Below, in pieces: positions 18,680-27,536 of a stretch of DNA of 64,000 nt. A program made the position numbers and the translations under genes. The DNA is taken from positions 1 to 64,000 of the forward strand of contig NZ_BANF01000008.1 of NCBI RefSeq assembly GCF_000964425.1, in the 5' to 3' direction. The notes under the pieces were generated by a model that saw only the letters and a list, made by a program, of their open reading frames with translations, did no database searches and was not told the origin of the DNA. Each line of letters starts with the position of its first letter. Position 1 is the stretch's first letter. Origin of the DNA: Komagataeibacter intermedius TF2 (GTDB lineage: Bacteria; Pseudomonadota; Alphaproteobacteria; Acetobacterales; Acetobacteraceae).

Positions 18680-19585
18680 ATGCGGACTATCAGTCCGGCA
18701 AAGGCTGTCGCAACGATGGCCCTGCTTGCTTCTTCTTTCATTGTCCCTCCTGCATTCGCGGCATCGCCCGCGCCGGCGGCGGCCAAGCCCGCGGCGCCGG
18801 CCACGGCGGACCAGAATCCGCTCCTCGCCAGCGTGAACGGGCAGGACATCCGCCTCAATGACGTGCGGCAGGCCATGGCCACGATGCCCGAGCAGCTGCG
18901 CAAGCTGCCCGACAACATCATCGTGCCGATCCTGCTCAACCAGCTGGTGGACCAGCGCGCCATCCAGGTCGCGGCCGCCAAGGCCGGGCTGGACAAGCAG
19001 CCCGACGTCCAGCAGCAGATGCAGCAGGCCGCGCAGAATGCGCTGCAGAATGCCTATCTGTCCGCACAGGTCGCCCCGACGCTGACCGATGATGCGGTCA
19101 AGGCGTATTACGACAAGAACTACGCCAACAAGCCGGGTGCGGAAGAAATCCACGCCCGCCACATCCTGGTGCAGACCGAGGCCGAGGCCAACGACGTCAT
19201 CAAGCAGCTCAAGGGCGGGGCCGATTTTGGCCAGCTGGCCACGAAGCTGTCCAAGGACCCCGGATCGGCCAAGCAGAACGGCGGTGATCTGGGCTGGTTC
19301 AAGAAGGGCGACATGCTGCCGACCTTCTGGGATGCGGCATCGGCCATGCAGCCCAATACCTTCAGCCAGACCCCGGTCCATACCCAGTATGGCTGGCATG
19401 TGATCCAGGTTCTGGGCAAGCGTACCGCGCCGACGCCAACGCTGGACGCAACCCGCGACCAGATCCGCCAGAAGCTGATCCAGGAAGGCGTGCAGAAGGC
19501 CGTGAGCAACGCCCTGTCGCAGGTCAAGGTCGTGCGCTACGGCCCCGACGGCAAGCCGCTGCCCGAACAGCCCGCGGCCCACTGA
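18680..19585 (+). CDS. Periplasmic PpiC-type peptidyl-prolyl isomerase
   Basis: Parvulin-type foldase of the SurA/PrsA kind, likely acting on exported or outer-membrane proteins. The 301-residue protein has a signal peptide (about 1-28, ending FAASP), an N-terminal SurA-like helical region (SVNGQDIRLNDVRQAM), then the PpiC domain. This shows IHARHILVQTEAEANDVI, LSKDPGSAKQNGGDLGWF and HTQYGWHVIQVLG. ATG at 18680 is preferred over an in-frame TTG at 18674. Divergent from secA; a GC-rich hairpin follows. Confidence 0.92.
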   Translation: MRTISPAKAVATMALLASSFIVPPAFAASPAPAAAKPAAPATADQNPLLASVNGQDIRLNDVRQAMATMPEQLRKLPDNIIVPILLNQLVDQRAIQVAAAKAGLDKQPDVQQQMQQAAQNALQNAYLSAQVAPTLTDDAVKAYYDKNYANKPGAEEIHARHILVQTEAEANDVIKQLKGGADFGQLATKLSKDPGSAKQNGGDLGWFKKGDMLPTFWDAASAMQPNTFSQTPVHTQYGWHVIQVLGKRTAPTPTLDATRDQIRQKLIQEGVQKAVSNALSQVKVVRYGPDGKPLPEQPAAH

Positions 19586-19593
19586 CCCCGGAT

Positions 19594-19635
19594 GTGGCGC
19601 GGGCGGACGCGTAACCGCGTTCCCGCCCGCGCCAC
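19594..19635. other. Strong stem-loop between foldase gene and argJ
   Basis: GTGGCGCGGGCGG pairs perfectly with CCGCCCGCGCCAC over 13 bp, and an inner ACGCG/CGCGT stem closes a TAAC loop with a 2-nt bulge. There is no T tract, so it is not a classical intrinsic terminator. It could protect the upstream mRNA 3' end or act as a Rho-associated hairpin. Confidence 0.7.
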
Positions 19636-19688
19636 CTGCCTTATCCATTCCCCTGTTTCCCGCTGTCATCCCAGGATCCTGACCGACC

Positions 19689-20924
19689 ATGGCCAATGCC
19701 CTGCCCGTCTCCCCCCTTGCCCGGCCACTGCCTGAACTTCCGCCCGTGGCGGGGGTGCGTTTTGGCGCAACAGCGGCGGGCATCCGCTACACGGGACGCA
19801 CCGACCTGGTGATGGCGGAATTCGTGCCGGGCACGACCGTCGCGGGCGTGTATACCCGCAGCAAGTGCCCCGGCGCGCCGGTGGACTGGTGCCGCGCCGC
19901 CATGGCCGATGGCCGTGCGCGCGCGCTGGTGGTCAATGCCGGGAACGCCAACGTCTTTACCGGTCGCGCGGGGTTTGAGGCGACACAGGCCAACGCCGCC
20001 GATGCGGCGCGCCTGGTCAACTGTGCCGCGAGCGAGGTTTTCCTCGCCTCCACCGGCGTAATCGGTGAAATCCTGCCCTACCAGAAGATTTCGGCGGCAC
20101 TGCCCGGCCTGTACGCCACCCTGTCGGATAACGGCTGGGCGGACGCCGCGCGCGGCATCATGACTACCGACACCTTCCCCAAGGCAGCGACCCGCACGGC
20201 GCGCATCGGGGACACCACGGTACGCATTCAGGGCATCGTCAAGGGCAGCGGCATGGTGGCGCCCGACATGGCCACCCTGCTGTCCTTCATCGCAACCGAT
20301 GCGAAGCTGCCCGCAGGTGTGATCCAGTCCCTGCTGTCCGATGGCGTCAAGCACAGCTTCAACTGCATTACGGTGGATTCGGACACCTCCACCTCCGACA
20401 TGATCCTGCTGTTCGCCACGGGACAGGCAGGCAATGTGGAGATCGGGGATGCGCAGTCCCCGCATCTGGCGGACTTCCGCACGGCGCTCGATTCCCTGCT
20501 GCTGGAACTCGCGCTGCTGGTGATCCGCGATGGCGAGGGCGTCACGAAGATGATGCACATCGTCGTCACGGGCGCGGTGTCCGATGACTCGGCCCACCGC
20601 GTCGCCATGGCGGTCGCCAATTCCCCACTGGTCAAGACTGCCGTGTCAGGTGAAGACGCCAACTGGGGCCGCGTCGTCATGGCGGTCGGCAAATGTGGCG
20701 AACCCGCCAACCGCGATACGCTGTCGGTCGGCATTGGCGGGACATGGATCGCCCGGAACGGCACCGTCGTGCACGATTATGATGAAACGCCCGTGGTCGC
20801 ACACATGCGCGGACAGGAAATCGAGATCACGGTCGACCTGGGTCTGGGCAACGGCACGGCGCAGGCATGGGGCTGTGACCTGACGCACGGCTATATCAAC
20901 ATCAACGGGTCCTATCGCAGCTAA
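19689..20924 (+). CDS. argJ: Bifunctional ornithine acetyltransferase / N-acetylglutamate synthase
   Basis: Cyclic-pathway arginine enzyme. It transfers acetyl from N-acetylornithine to glutamate and, in bifunctional forms, also uses acetyl-CoA. The 411-residue precursor self-cleaves before Thr in KGSGMVAPDMATLLSF (Thr about 196) to give alpha and beta chains. Other motifs are SCPGAPVDW-like near residue 60, VNAGNANVFTG, STGVIGEILP and the C-terminal DLTHGYININGSYRS. Whether it is bi- or monofunctional cannot be read here. An intrinsic terminator follows immediately. Confidence 0.95.
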   Translation: MANALPVSPLARPLPELPPVAGVRFGATAAGIRYTGRTDLVMAEFVPGTTVAGVYTRSKCPGAPVDWCRAAMADGRARALVVNAGNANVFTGRAGFEATQANAADAARLVNCAASEVFLASTGVIGEILPYQKISAALPGLYATLSDNGWADAARGIMTTDTFPKAATRTARIGDTTVRIQGIVKGSGMVAPDMATLLSFIATDAKLPAGVIQSLLSDGVKHSFNCITVDSDTSTSDMILLFATGQAGNVEIGDAQSPHLADFRTALDSLLLELALLVIRDGEGVTKMMHIVVTGAVSDDSAHRVAMAVANSPLVKTAVSGEDANWGRVVMAVGKCGEPANRDTLSVGIGGTWIARNGTVVHDYDETPVVAHMRGQEIEITVDLGLGNGTAQAWGCDLTHGYININGSYRS

Positions 20925-20934
20925 GGCGCCTGCC

Positions 20935-20964
20935 GGGCGCCTGATTGCGGGCGTCCGTTTTTTT
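20935..20964 (+). terminator. Intrinsic terminator after argJ
   Basis: A 9-bp stem GGGCGCCTG / CGGGCGTCC with an ATTG loop, then G and seven T residues. It starts 10 nt after the argJ stop. Textbook form. Confidence 0.85.
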
Positions 20965-21041
20965 CCTGTTCCGTTGCGCACGCAGCAATGGCATTGCTGT
21001 GGTGGTATACCCATCACGTCTGCCAGACAGGAACAGCCTGC

Positions 21042-21635
21042 ATGACAAACCCGTTTTTCCGCCCTGCTTCCACCCCTCAGGATGTCTGGACCTATGGAGG
21101 GTTCTGGATCCGGGTCGTGGCCCATGTGATCGATTCCATCGTGCTGTGGGCGCTTCTGGGGCTGCTGGGCATGCTGCTGGTGCCGCCCAGCCTCTCGATC
21201 TCCATATTCGACCCGCAATCAACCGGGGGCAGCGGGGGCGATTACCGGATTTCCTATATCCAGCCAGCAGACTACACCATCGTTTCCAGCATGCCCCACC
21301 TGCACTGGAACGGTAACGGGCTGTTTGAACTGATCACCCTGCTGCTGCCTGCCGCGTACTACATCGTGTTCGAGGCGTCGTCCCTGCAGGCCACGCCGGG
21401 CAAGATCCTGTGCCGCATGCGCGTGACCGACCTGTATGGCAACCGCATCACGGCGCTGCGGGCAGCGGGGCGGTATTTTGGCAAATACCTGTCGGCGCTG
21501 ATCTGCGGGGTGGGCTTCCTCATGGTCATGTGGACGCAGCGCAAGCAGGGGTTGCACGACATCCTGGCGGGCACATGCGTGATCCGGCGCGAAGCGCGCG
21601 CGCCCGCGCCGCTGCCGCCGCAATGGGGCGGCTGA
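21042..21635 (+). CDS. RDD-family membrane protein
   Basis: Integral membrane protein of unknown function with an RDD domain. The 197-residue form starts MTNPFFRPAS. It has GGFWIRVVAHVIDSIVLWALLGLLG (first helix, with the Arg and Asp of the RDD name), a loop of about 50 residues, LLPAAYYIVFEASSLQATPGK (second helix and motif) and a third helix before QRKQGLHDILAGTCVI. The frame begins at 20988, but the ATG at 21042 places the RDD motif at its usual distance from the N terminus. Some RDD proteins have been linked to cation transport. I cannot assign a substrate. Confidence 0.82.
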   Translation: MTNPFFRPASTPQDVWTYGGFWIRVVAHVIDSIVLWALLGLLGMLLVPPSLSISIFDPQSTGGSGGDYRISYIQPADYTIVSSMPHLHWNGNGLFELITLLLPAAYYIVFEASSLQATPGKILCRMRVTDLYGNRITALRAAGRYFGKYLSALICGVGFLMVMWTQRKQGLHDILAGTCVIRREARAPAPLPPQWGG

Positions 21636-21723
21636 CACAAAAAAACATGACAAAAATGCAACCTTGTCTCCTCTGCCCGCCTTCTATTCTGATATTGAAT
21701 GTTTTTCCCGCAGCATGACGGTC

Positions 21724-21758
21724 CGCCCCGCGCAGGAATGCGCGCGGGCGTTTTGGTG
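21724..21758 (+). terminator. Possible intrinsic terminator after the RDD gene
   Basis: CGCCCCGCGC and GCGCGCGGGCG form a GC-rich stem with one bulge around AGGAAT, followed by TTTT. It lies about 90 nt beyond the RDD stop and about 70 nt before the MscS gene. The T tract is short, so this is moderate evidence. Confidence 0.5.
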
Positions 21759-21824
21759 TTACGGCGAGGGACCCGGGCAACGCTGCGCAGGGGTCCCGGA
21801 TTTCCAAGGAGGTGAACAATCGGC

Positions 21825-24392
21825 ATGTCGGCCCATTACGCGACAACGGTCCATCCCGCCCCTGCCCGGTCCAGACGGGGCGGCATCCTGACATTGCTGG
21901 CGGCCTTCATGCTGGCACTGCTGCCCATGGCCATGCAGGCCCGCGCGGCAGACACCACCGCCCCGGCCGCGCAGGGAATAACCAGCCAGCAGGCGCAGCA
22001 GGTCCTGTCGGTCATGAACGACCCGCAGAAGCGCGAGGAGTTCACCCGCACCCTTGATGCCATAGCCAAGGGACTGCCCGCGCCCAGGCCGGCTGCCGCC
22101 GCACCTGCCCCGGCCCCCGCGAAAAAAGCCGCCGCGCCCGCCGATGTGTCGCTTGAACCCGACAGCATCAGCAGCGAAACCATGAACGAACTGACCCACA
22201 TACGCGACGTCGCGTTGCAGCAGGGCCAGAACTTCATGGCGCTGTTCAAGGACCTGGCCTTTGTGGGCCGGTGGGTCCATTCCATCCTGTCCAATGCGGA
22301 TTCACGCCGGATCCTGCTGGATGCGATGGGACGTGCCAGCATCATCTTCATCCTGGCCCTTGTCGCCGAACGTGCGCTGTCCATCGCCATGCGCAAGCCG
22401 CTGGCGGGTGTCACCGCGCGCGCGGTCGCGACCGAACAGCGCCTGAACCAGCGCCTGACGCGTGAAGACCAGGCGGATAACAGCCAGCCTGCCCCGCCAC
22501 CTGCATCCTCCGCCGATGCCAAGGCCGAACAGCAGACCGAACAGACCCGGCAGCAGGATGACCGCCAGCAGCATGAAACGCTGCGCATCATCACGCGCAT
22601 CCCCTATTCGCTGCTGCACCTGCTGATCAAGCTGATGCCGGTCGCCCTGTTCTGCGGGCTGGGTTATGGCGCGTCCGCCCTGTTCACCTCCACCCATCAG
22701 GCCGCGATGGTCACCATCACGCTGACGAACGCCTATGTCATCGCGCGCGTGATCTACCTGCTGCTGGAAACGGTATTCGTTCCCCATTCGCCCACCATCC
22801 GCCTGTGCAGCGCATCGGACGCAACGGCGCGCATGGTCACGCGGTGGTGGAACTTCCTTGTCGCGGCACCGTCCATCGTGGTCTGCCTGTCCACACTGGG
22901 CGGCGTGTTCGACATGCCCGCACGCGGCACGGAGGCCATCATCCGCGCCGTGGTGCTGATCGAACATATCCTGATCGCAATCTTCATCTGGCGCATCCGC
23001 CACCATGTGGGCGCGGCCCTGCAGCCATCGGGCCGCCTGCGCGAAAAGCCGTTCTGGATGTTCGTGGGCAAGATGGTCCGCTTCTGGTGGATACCGGCCA
23101 TGTTCTTCGACTTCGCGCTGTGGCTGGTATGGGCGACCCAGATCCGTGGTGGCTATGCATGGATCCTGCGCACGCTGTCGCTGACAATCGTGGTCATCCT
23201 TGGCGCGCGGCTGCTGTCGGTGCTGGCCTTCAGCCTGCAGAACAAGATCTTCCATGTGCCTGAAGCCACCGAAAAGCGGTACCCCGGCCTGCAGGCCCGC
23301 GTGGACTACTACTATCCCATGGCCCGGCGCACGCTGTCGGTGCTGCTGACATTCGTGACCGTCGTGCTGCTGCTGCAGTCGTGGGGCCTGCCCGCCATCC
23401 GCTTCTTCCTGCATGGTTCGCTGGGTCCGAAGATCGTGGGCGCCATGCTGACGATCATGGTCGCCTACACCATCGCCATCGTGGTGTGGGAAGTGGCCAA
23501 CGCCACATTGCAGAACCAGATCACCCGGTTCGAGACATCGGACCAGGCATCCCGCGCCACACGGCTGCGCACGGTGCTGCCGATCATCCGCACGGTGCTG
23601 CTGACTTTCATCATCATCATCGTGACCGTGACCACGCTGTCGCAGATCGGCATCAACGTCGCTCCGCTGCTGACCGGTGCGGGCATCATGGGCGCCGCCA
23701 TCGCCTTCGGTTCGCAGAGTCTGGTCAAGGACTTCATCACCGGCTTCTTCATGCTGGTGGAAAATGCGATGCAGGTGGGCGACTGGGTCACGGCGGGCAG
23801 CGTCGCGGGCACGGTGGAACACCTGTCGATCCGCACCCTGCGGCTGCGCGCGGTCAATGGGGACCTGCATATCATCCCGTTCTCCTCCGTAACGTCGATT
23901 GCCAATACCTCGCGCGATTACAACCTTGTGGTGGTCAGCTTCATGCTGGACCTGTCGGAAGATCCGCATCGCGTCGCTGCGATCCTGAAGGACGAACTGG
24001 GCCTGCTGCGCAAGGATCCCGTCTATGGTCCGCTGATCAAGTCCGACTTCTCGTTCCTGGGCGTTGAGCAGGCGGATGGGAACGGGGCCAAGTTCCTTGG
24101 TTCCATCCGCACGGCTGCGGGGGCCAAATGGAAGGTCTATCGCGAATACTATGCCCGCCTGGGCGCGCGCATGGTGAAGGAAAAGGTTGCCTTCCCGATC
24201 CCGACCTCGGTGAACATGCTGGCCAATGCGCCCAGCGGCGCCCTGCGCATGAACATGGAGGAAAATCCCGCAGCCATCCTCGCCGCGCACAACGCGCAGC
24301 CTGAGGCACCCAGGCCCGTCGCCCCCGGGGCGGATGGCGGGGACGGCAAGGACGCCACCGGCCCCAAGGGGAATGACCCCTCCCATGGCTGA
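21825..24392 (+). CDS. Large MscS-family mechanosensitive channel
   Basis: MscS-type channel that would release solutes under hypo-osmotic shock. At 855 residues it is of the large multi-domain type, not the 286-residue MscS. It has a signal peptide (about 1-44, ending QARAADT), a periplasmic Ala/Pro/Gln-rich region, then about ten hydrophobic segments. The pore-lining TM3 and MscS beta domain are in the last third: GAGIMGAAIAFGSQSLVKDFITGFFMLVENAMQVGDWV and VEHLSIRTLRLRAVNGDLHIIPFS. A strong AAGGAGGTG precedes the ATG by about 10 nt. Its last 8 nt overlap the dioxygenase gene. No gating ligand can be inferred. Confidence 0.9.
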   Translation: MSAHYATTVHPAPARSRRGGILTLLAAFMLALLPMAMQARAADTTAPAAQGITSQQAQQVLSVMNDPQKREEFTRTLDAIAKGLPAPRPAAAAPAPAPAKKAAAPADVSLEPDSISSETMNELTHIRDVALQQGQNFMALFKDLAFVGRWVHSILSNADSRRILLDAMGRASIIFILALVAERALSIAMRKPLAGVTARAVATEQRLNQRLTREDQADNSQPAPPPASSADAKAEQQTEQTRQQDDRQQHETLRIITRIPYSLLHLLIKLMPVALFCGLGYGASALFTSTHQAAMVTITLTNAYVIARVIYLLLETVFVPHSPTIRLCSASDATARMVTRWWNFLVAAPSIVVCLSTLGGVFDMPARGTEAIIRAVVLIEHILIAIFIWRIRHHVGAALQPSGRLREKPFWMFVGKMVRFWWIPAMFFDFALWLVWATQIRGGYAWILRTLSLTIVVILGARLLSVLAFSLQNKIFHVPEATEKRYPGLQARVDYYYPMARRTLSVLLTFVTVVLLLQSWGLPAIRFFLHGSLGPKIVGAMLTIMVAYTIAIVVWEVANATLQNQITRFETSDQASRATRLRTVLPIIRTVLLTFIIIIVTVTTLSQIGINVAPLLTGAGIMGAAIAFGSQSLVKDFITGFFMLVENAMQVGDWVTAGSVAGTVEHLSIRTLRLRAVNGDLHIIPFSSVTSIANTSRDYNLVVVSFMLDLSEDPHRVAAILKDELGLLRKDPVYGPLIKSDFSFLGVEQADGNGAKFLGSIRTAAGAKWKVYREYYARLGARMVKEKVAFPIPTSVNMLANAPSGALRMNMEENPAAILAAHNAQPEAPRPVAPGADGGDGKDATGPKGNDPSHG

Positions 24393-25119
24393 TGGAACGC
24401 CCATGCTGCTGGCGGGGCTGGAATCCCCGCTGCGCACGGATGGCTACGCCTTCGTGCCGGCGGGGGACATGCGTCCCCTGCTGGAACAGTACGGCCTGCG
24501 TGACTGGGCCAGCTTCGCCAGCAGCTGGAACCGGCTGGGACTGGACCGCTACATGGCGGATGGCGGCCGGTACCGCCGCCGCCGCCATGCCACCTTCGCC
24601 ATCAGCGCCGATGGCATCCAGCGCAAGAAACACCAGCCCCATTACCAGAGCCGCGATTATAACGAACTGAATGGCGGCATCGAACGCTGGTTCCGCTCGG
24701 TGGAACCGGAAATGGGGACGCATCCGGCGCTGGTCGCCATCCTGCGGCTCATGCACCGGATCGTGACCGACCTGACCGATCCGGCCGTCATGCCCGATAC
24801 ATGGCATACCGAAATCCATCAGTTCCGCATCGAGGCGCAGGGGGATAATCCCGGCCAGCCGACACCCGAAGGGCTGCACCGTGATGGCGTGGACTGGGTC
24901 ATGGTCGTGATGATCCGGCGCGAGAACGTCATGTCAGGCGAAACCGCCATCCATGACCTCCAGCGTAACCTGGTGGGCAGCTTCATGCTGGACCAGCCGC
25001 TGGATACGGCGGTGGTCAATGACAACCGCGTCTATCACGGGGTCACCGCGGTGCGTCCCCTTGATCCCACGCGACCGGCCTATCGTGACGTACTGGTCGT
25101 GACATTCCGCCATCAATGA
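24385..25119 (+). CDS. 2-oxoglutarate/Fe(II)-dependent dioxygenase-like protein
   Basis: Probable 2OG-Fe(II) hydroxylase resembling the PF10014 group, which includes free L-isoleucine hydroxylases and BsmA. The 244-residue protein has HRDGVDW (iron ligands His165 and Asp167) and NRVYHGVTAV (His218). Arg234 in the RPAYRDVLVVTF strand is well placed for 2OG. An EIHQFRIEA strand precedes the site, as in that group. ATG at 24385 lies inside the end of the mscS frame (8-nt overlap), and the stop overlaps the next gene by 4 nt, so the three genes are translationally coupled. The substrate is unknown; free amino acid hydroxylation is a family-based guess. Confidence 0.8.
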   Translation: MADGTPMLLAGLESPLRTDGYAFVPAGDMRPLLEQYGLRDWASFASSWNRLGLDRYMADGGRYRRRRHATFAISADGIQRKKHQPHYQSRDYNELNGGIERWFRSVEPEMGTHPALVAILRLMHRIVTDLTDPAVMPDTWHTEIHQFRIEAQGDNPGQPTPEGLHRDGVDWVMVVMIRRENVMSGETAIHDLQRNLVGSFMLDQPLDTAVVNDNRVYHGVTAVRPLDPTRPAYRDVLVVTFRHQ

Positions 25120-26186
25120 CGCCGGTGCAGGCGGGGGCGTGGCGACACTTCTGCCGGCTTGCGCTGGCGGTCATGCTGGCAGTGGGGGGCGGGCTCTACC
25201 TGTTCATCGTAACGGTTGACCCATGGGACGTGCTGCCCCTTTCCCCCCGCCTGCCCCGCATACCCGTTACCTCCAACGCCCGTTACACCATGCCCGCGCT
25301 GGCGCGTAACCCGCGGTTTGATTCCGTCATGCTGGGCACATCCACCAGCCGGCTGATCCAGCCCGCCGTGATGGACCGCGCCCTGGGCACGCATTTCCTG
25401 AACATGGCCATGAACAGCGCCAGCCCGTGGGAACAGGCGCGCGAACTCGATACCTTCCTGCGCGCCCATCCCGCCCCGCGCATTGTCATGATCGGCGTGG
25501 ACGCCGCCTGGTGCCATGAACGCCCCGGCAGCCTGACATCCCCCAACCGCCCGTGGCCGGAATGGATGTACGGCCACCCCGCATGGACCGGCTACCTGCA
25601 CATGGCCAGCCTGTATGCCCTGCAGGAAGCCGCCAACCAGTTCCTGTGGCTGACCGGCCAGAAGACACAGCGTTTCGGCATGGATGGCTATACCAGTTTC
25701 GTGCCGCCCGATGACCGGTACGACCAGTTGCGGGGACGGGTGCAGGCCGCGTTCGACCACTGGGCGCCACCAGATAACAGCCCCGCCCCGCCCGGCATGG
25801 CCGACACGCCACCGGCCACAATGGCGCTGCTGGATTCAATGGTCGGGCGCATGCCTGCCTCCACCATCCGCATCCTGTGGTTTCCGCCCGCATCGGCATT
25901 CCTGCACGGGACGGCGGGAGGCATTGCCGCAGCCCGGCTGCAGGCATGCAGGCTGGGGGTGGAACGGATTGCCGCCCACCAGCCCAACGTGATCGCCCTT
26001 GATTTCAACCATGACAGCGCATTGACGGAAAACCGCGATAATTTCTGGGATCCCCTGCATTACCGCATGACCACGGCCCTGCGCCTGATGGCGGACATGC
26101 GTGCTGTCATACAGGGGAAACCGCCTGCGGACCCGGTACTGGACGTCCTGCATGACCCACCCGGCCTGCCCCGCATGGACCGGTAA
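25116..26186 (+). CDS. Membrane-anchored SGNH-like hypothetical protein
   Basis: I do not recognise a named family. The 356-residue protein has one N-terminal membrane helix (about 12-33), so the rest is probably periplasmic. The motif FDSVMLGTSTSRLIQP (Ser76 in GTS) followed by NMAMNSASPWEQ resembles block I and II of SGNH hydrolases and of O-acetyltransferase partners such as AlgJ/AlgX. A late NFWDPLHYR would supply the DxxH pair. A catalytic role is therefore plausible but not proven. It overlaps the dioxygenase gene by 4 nt (ATGA) and is the third gene of the mscS operon. Confidence 0.68.
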   Translation: MTPVQAGAWRHFCRLALAVMLAVGGGLYLFIVTVDPWDVLPLSPRLPRIPVTSNARYTMPALARNPRFDSVMLGTSTSRLIQPAVMDRALGTHFLNMAMNSASPWEQARELDTFLRAHPAPRIVMIGVDAAWCHERPGSLTSPNRPWPEWMYGHPAWTGYLHMASLYALQEAANQFLWLTGQKTQRFGMDGYTSFVPPDDRYDQLRGRVQAAFDHWAPPDNSPAPPGMADTPPATMALLDSMVGRMPASTIRILWFPPASAFLHGTAGGIAAARLQACRLGVERIAAHQPNVIALDFNHDSALTENRDNFWDPLHYRMTTALRLMADMRAVIQGKPPADPVLDVLHDPPGLPRMDR

Positions 26187-26394
26187 CGGGGCAAAGCCAT
26201 GCGCTGCCATCGCGGAGCCTCCACACCGGCGGGGCTTGTGCCGGGCGGGTCATCTGGTATGGAAAACAGGATACCGTGAGATGCCCGCCATGCGCATGCG
26301 CGACGCAGTCATGCAAGATGGACGGGGATTGTTTTGTGCATGCCGCCCCCGTAACCGGGCAGGCAAGGTTGCGGCACTGAGGTTGGAGAGGCTG
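26187..26394. other. Intergenic region before the Mla operon
   Basis: A 208-nt gap with no gene that I can support. The mlaE reading frame is open through it, with in-frame ATGs at 26281, 26290 and 26296, but the translated residues there have no family character. No hairpin with a T tract was seen. Confidence 0.4.
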
Positions 26395-27531
26395 GTGAAT
26401 ACGTCCGTCAATGGTGCGCCGCAATGGCATCTTCAGCCCGAGGCGAACCGGACCCTTGTCACCCTGTCGGGGGACTGGATTGCACAGGAAGGACGTACGC
26501 CCGCCTTTCCCACCGATGCGCTGAAAGACGTGCCGCACGGTGAGCCGGTCGAATTCAGCACCGACCAGCTTGGCAAATGGGATACCTCGCTGATCAGCTT
26601 CCTGTGGGAACTCAAGCGCAGCGCGCGTGAAGCCCATGTGAACGTCGATACCAACACCCTGCCGGAATCCGCGCACAAGCTGCTGGACCTGCTGCCTGAA
26701 ATTCCGCCCGAGCCAACACCTCCGCCGCCCCATCATTTTGCCCCGGTGGCGGCCGTGGGGCAGTTTACGCTCGACACCCTGAACGAAGTCGGCTGTGTCA
26801 GCGAGATGGGCACGGCGGCGGCCAAGGGGGGACTGGCCTCGCTGGTCGGGCGCGGGATGATGCGCACCGTCGACCTCATGTCCGACCTGAACGCCGCGGG
26901 CCCGGCGGCGCTGCTGATCGTGGGCGTGGTGAACTTCCTGGTCGGCGCGATCCTGGCCTTCGTCGGGTCGGTGGAACTGCATAAATTCGCGGCTGACATC
27001 TATGTCGCAAGCCTTGTGGCCATTGCCATGGTGCGCGAGATGTCGGCTGTCATGACCGCCATCATCATGGCCGGGCGTACCGGCGGCGCCTATGCCGCGC
27101 GCATTTCCACCATGCAGGCCAATGAGGAAATCGACGCGCTGCAGGTTTTCGGCATTCCGGTTTCCAGTTACCTGATCCTGCCATCGGTGCTTGCCCTCGC
27201 CTTCACCATGCCGCTGCTTTACCTGTACGGCTGCCTGATCGGCATGCTGGGCGGGTTCTTCGTGTCCTATATCATGCTGGACGTGTCGCCTCTGGGCTAT
27301 TTCCACGAAACGATCCAGGCGCTGCCACTGGACCAGTTCACGTTCGGCTTCATCAAAAGCTTCGTATTCGGCACATTCGTCGGCCTGACCAGCTGCCGCA
27401 TCGGGCTGAAGGCCGGACGTAGCGCCGCCGACGTGGGCATTGCCGCGACCAAGGCCGTGGTCGTGGGCATTGTGGGCGTGATCGCACTGGATGCGATCTT
27501 CGCGGTTATCGCCAATGTCATCGGGATCTGA
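26395..27531 (+). CDS. mlaE: MlaE-type ABC transporter permease with STAS-like N terminus
   Basis: Permease of an MCE/Mla phospholipid transporter that maintains outer-membrane lipid asymmetry. From GTG 26395 the protein has 378 residues. About 110 N-terminal residues form a STAS-like domain (MlaB-like; VTLSGDWIAQEG, LGKWDTSLISFLWELKRSA). The MlaE domain follows, with five or so helices and the signature MVREMSAVMTAIIMAGRTGGAYAARISTMQANEEIDALQVFGIP. The GTG start is preceded by GGAGAGG. Fusing MlaB to MlaE explains why no separate mlaB is present. It is followed after 5 nt by mlaF. Confidence 0.9.
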   Translation: MNTSVNGAPQWHLQPEANRTLVTLSGDWIAQEGRTPAFPTDALKDVPHGEPVEFSTDQLGKWDTSLISFLWELKRSAREAHVNVDTNTLPESAHKLLDLLPEIPPEPTPPPPHHFAPVAAVGQFTLDTLNEVGCVSEMGTAAAKGGLASLVGRGMMRTVDLMSDLNAAGPAALLIVGVVNFLVGAILAFVGSVELHKFAADIYVASLVAIAMVREMSAVMTAIIMAGRTGGAYAARISTMQANEEIDALQVFGIPVSSYLILPSVLALAFTMPLLYLYGCLIGMLGGFFVSYIMLDVSPLGYFHETIQALPLDQFTFGFIKSFVFGTFVGLTSCRIGLKAGRSAADVGIAATKAVVVGIVGVIALDAIFAVIANVIGI

Positions 27532-27536
27532 CCGCC

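Noticed and set aside
18551-19783. Minus-strand frame of 410 codons overlapping the PpiC-type foldase gene
   Set aside because: The plus strand has a signal peptide and a full parvulin domain; the minus frame is a low-complexity Gly/Arg/Leu shadow.
22302-24437. Long minus-strand frame (about 700 codons) across the MscS gene
   Set aside because: It is the mirror of a GC-rich plus-strand gene. Its residues are His/Asp/Gln-rich without family motifs, and the plus frame has clear MscS sequence and a strong ribosome binding site.
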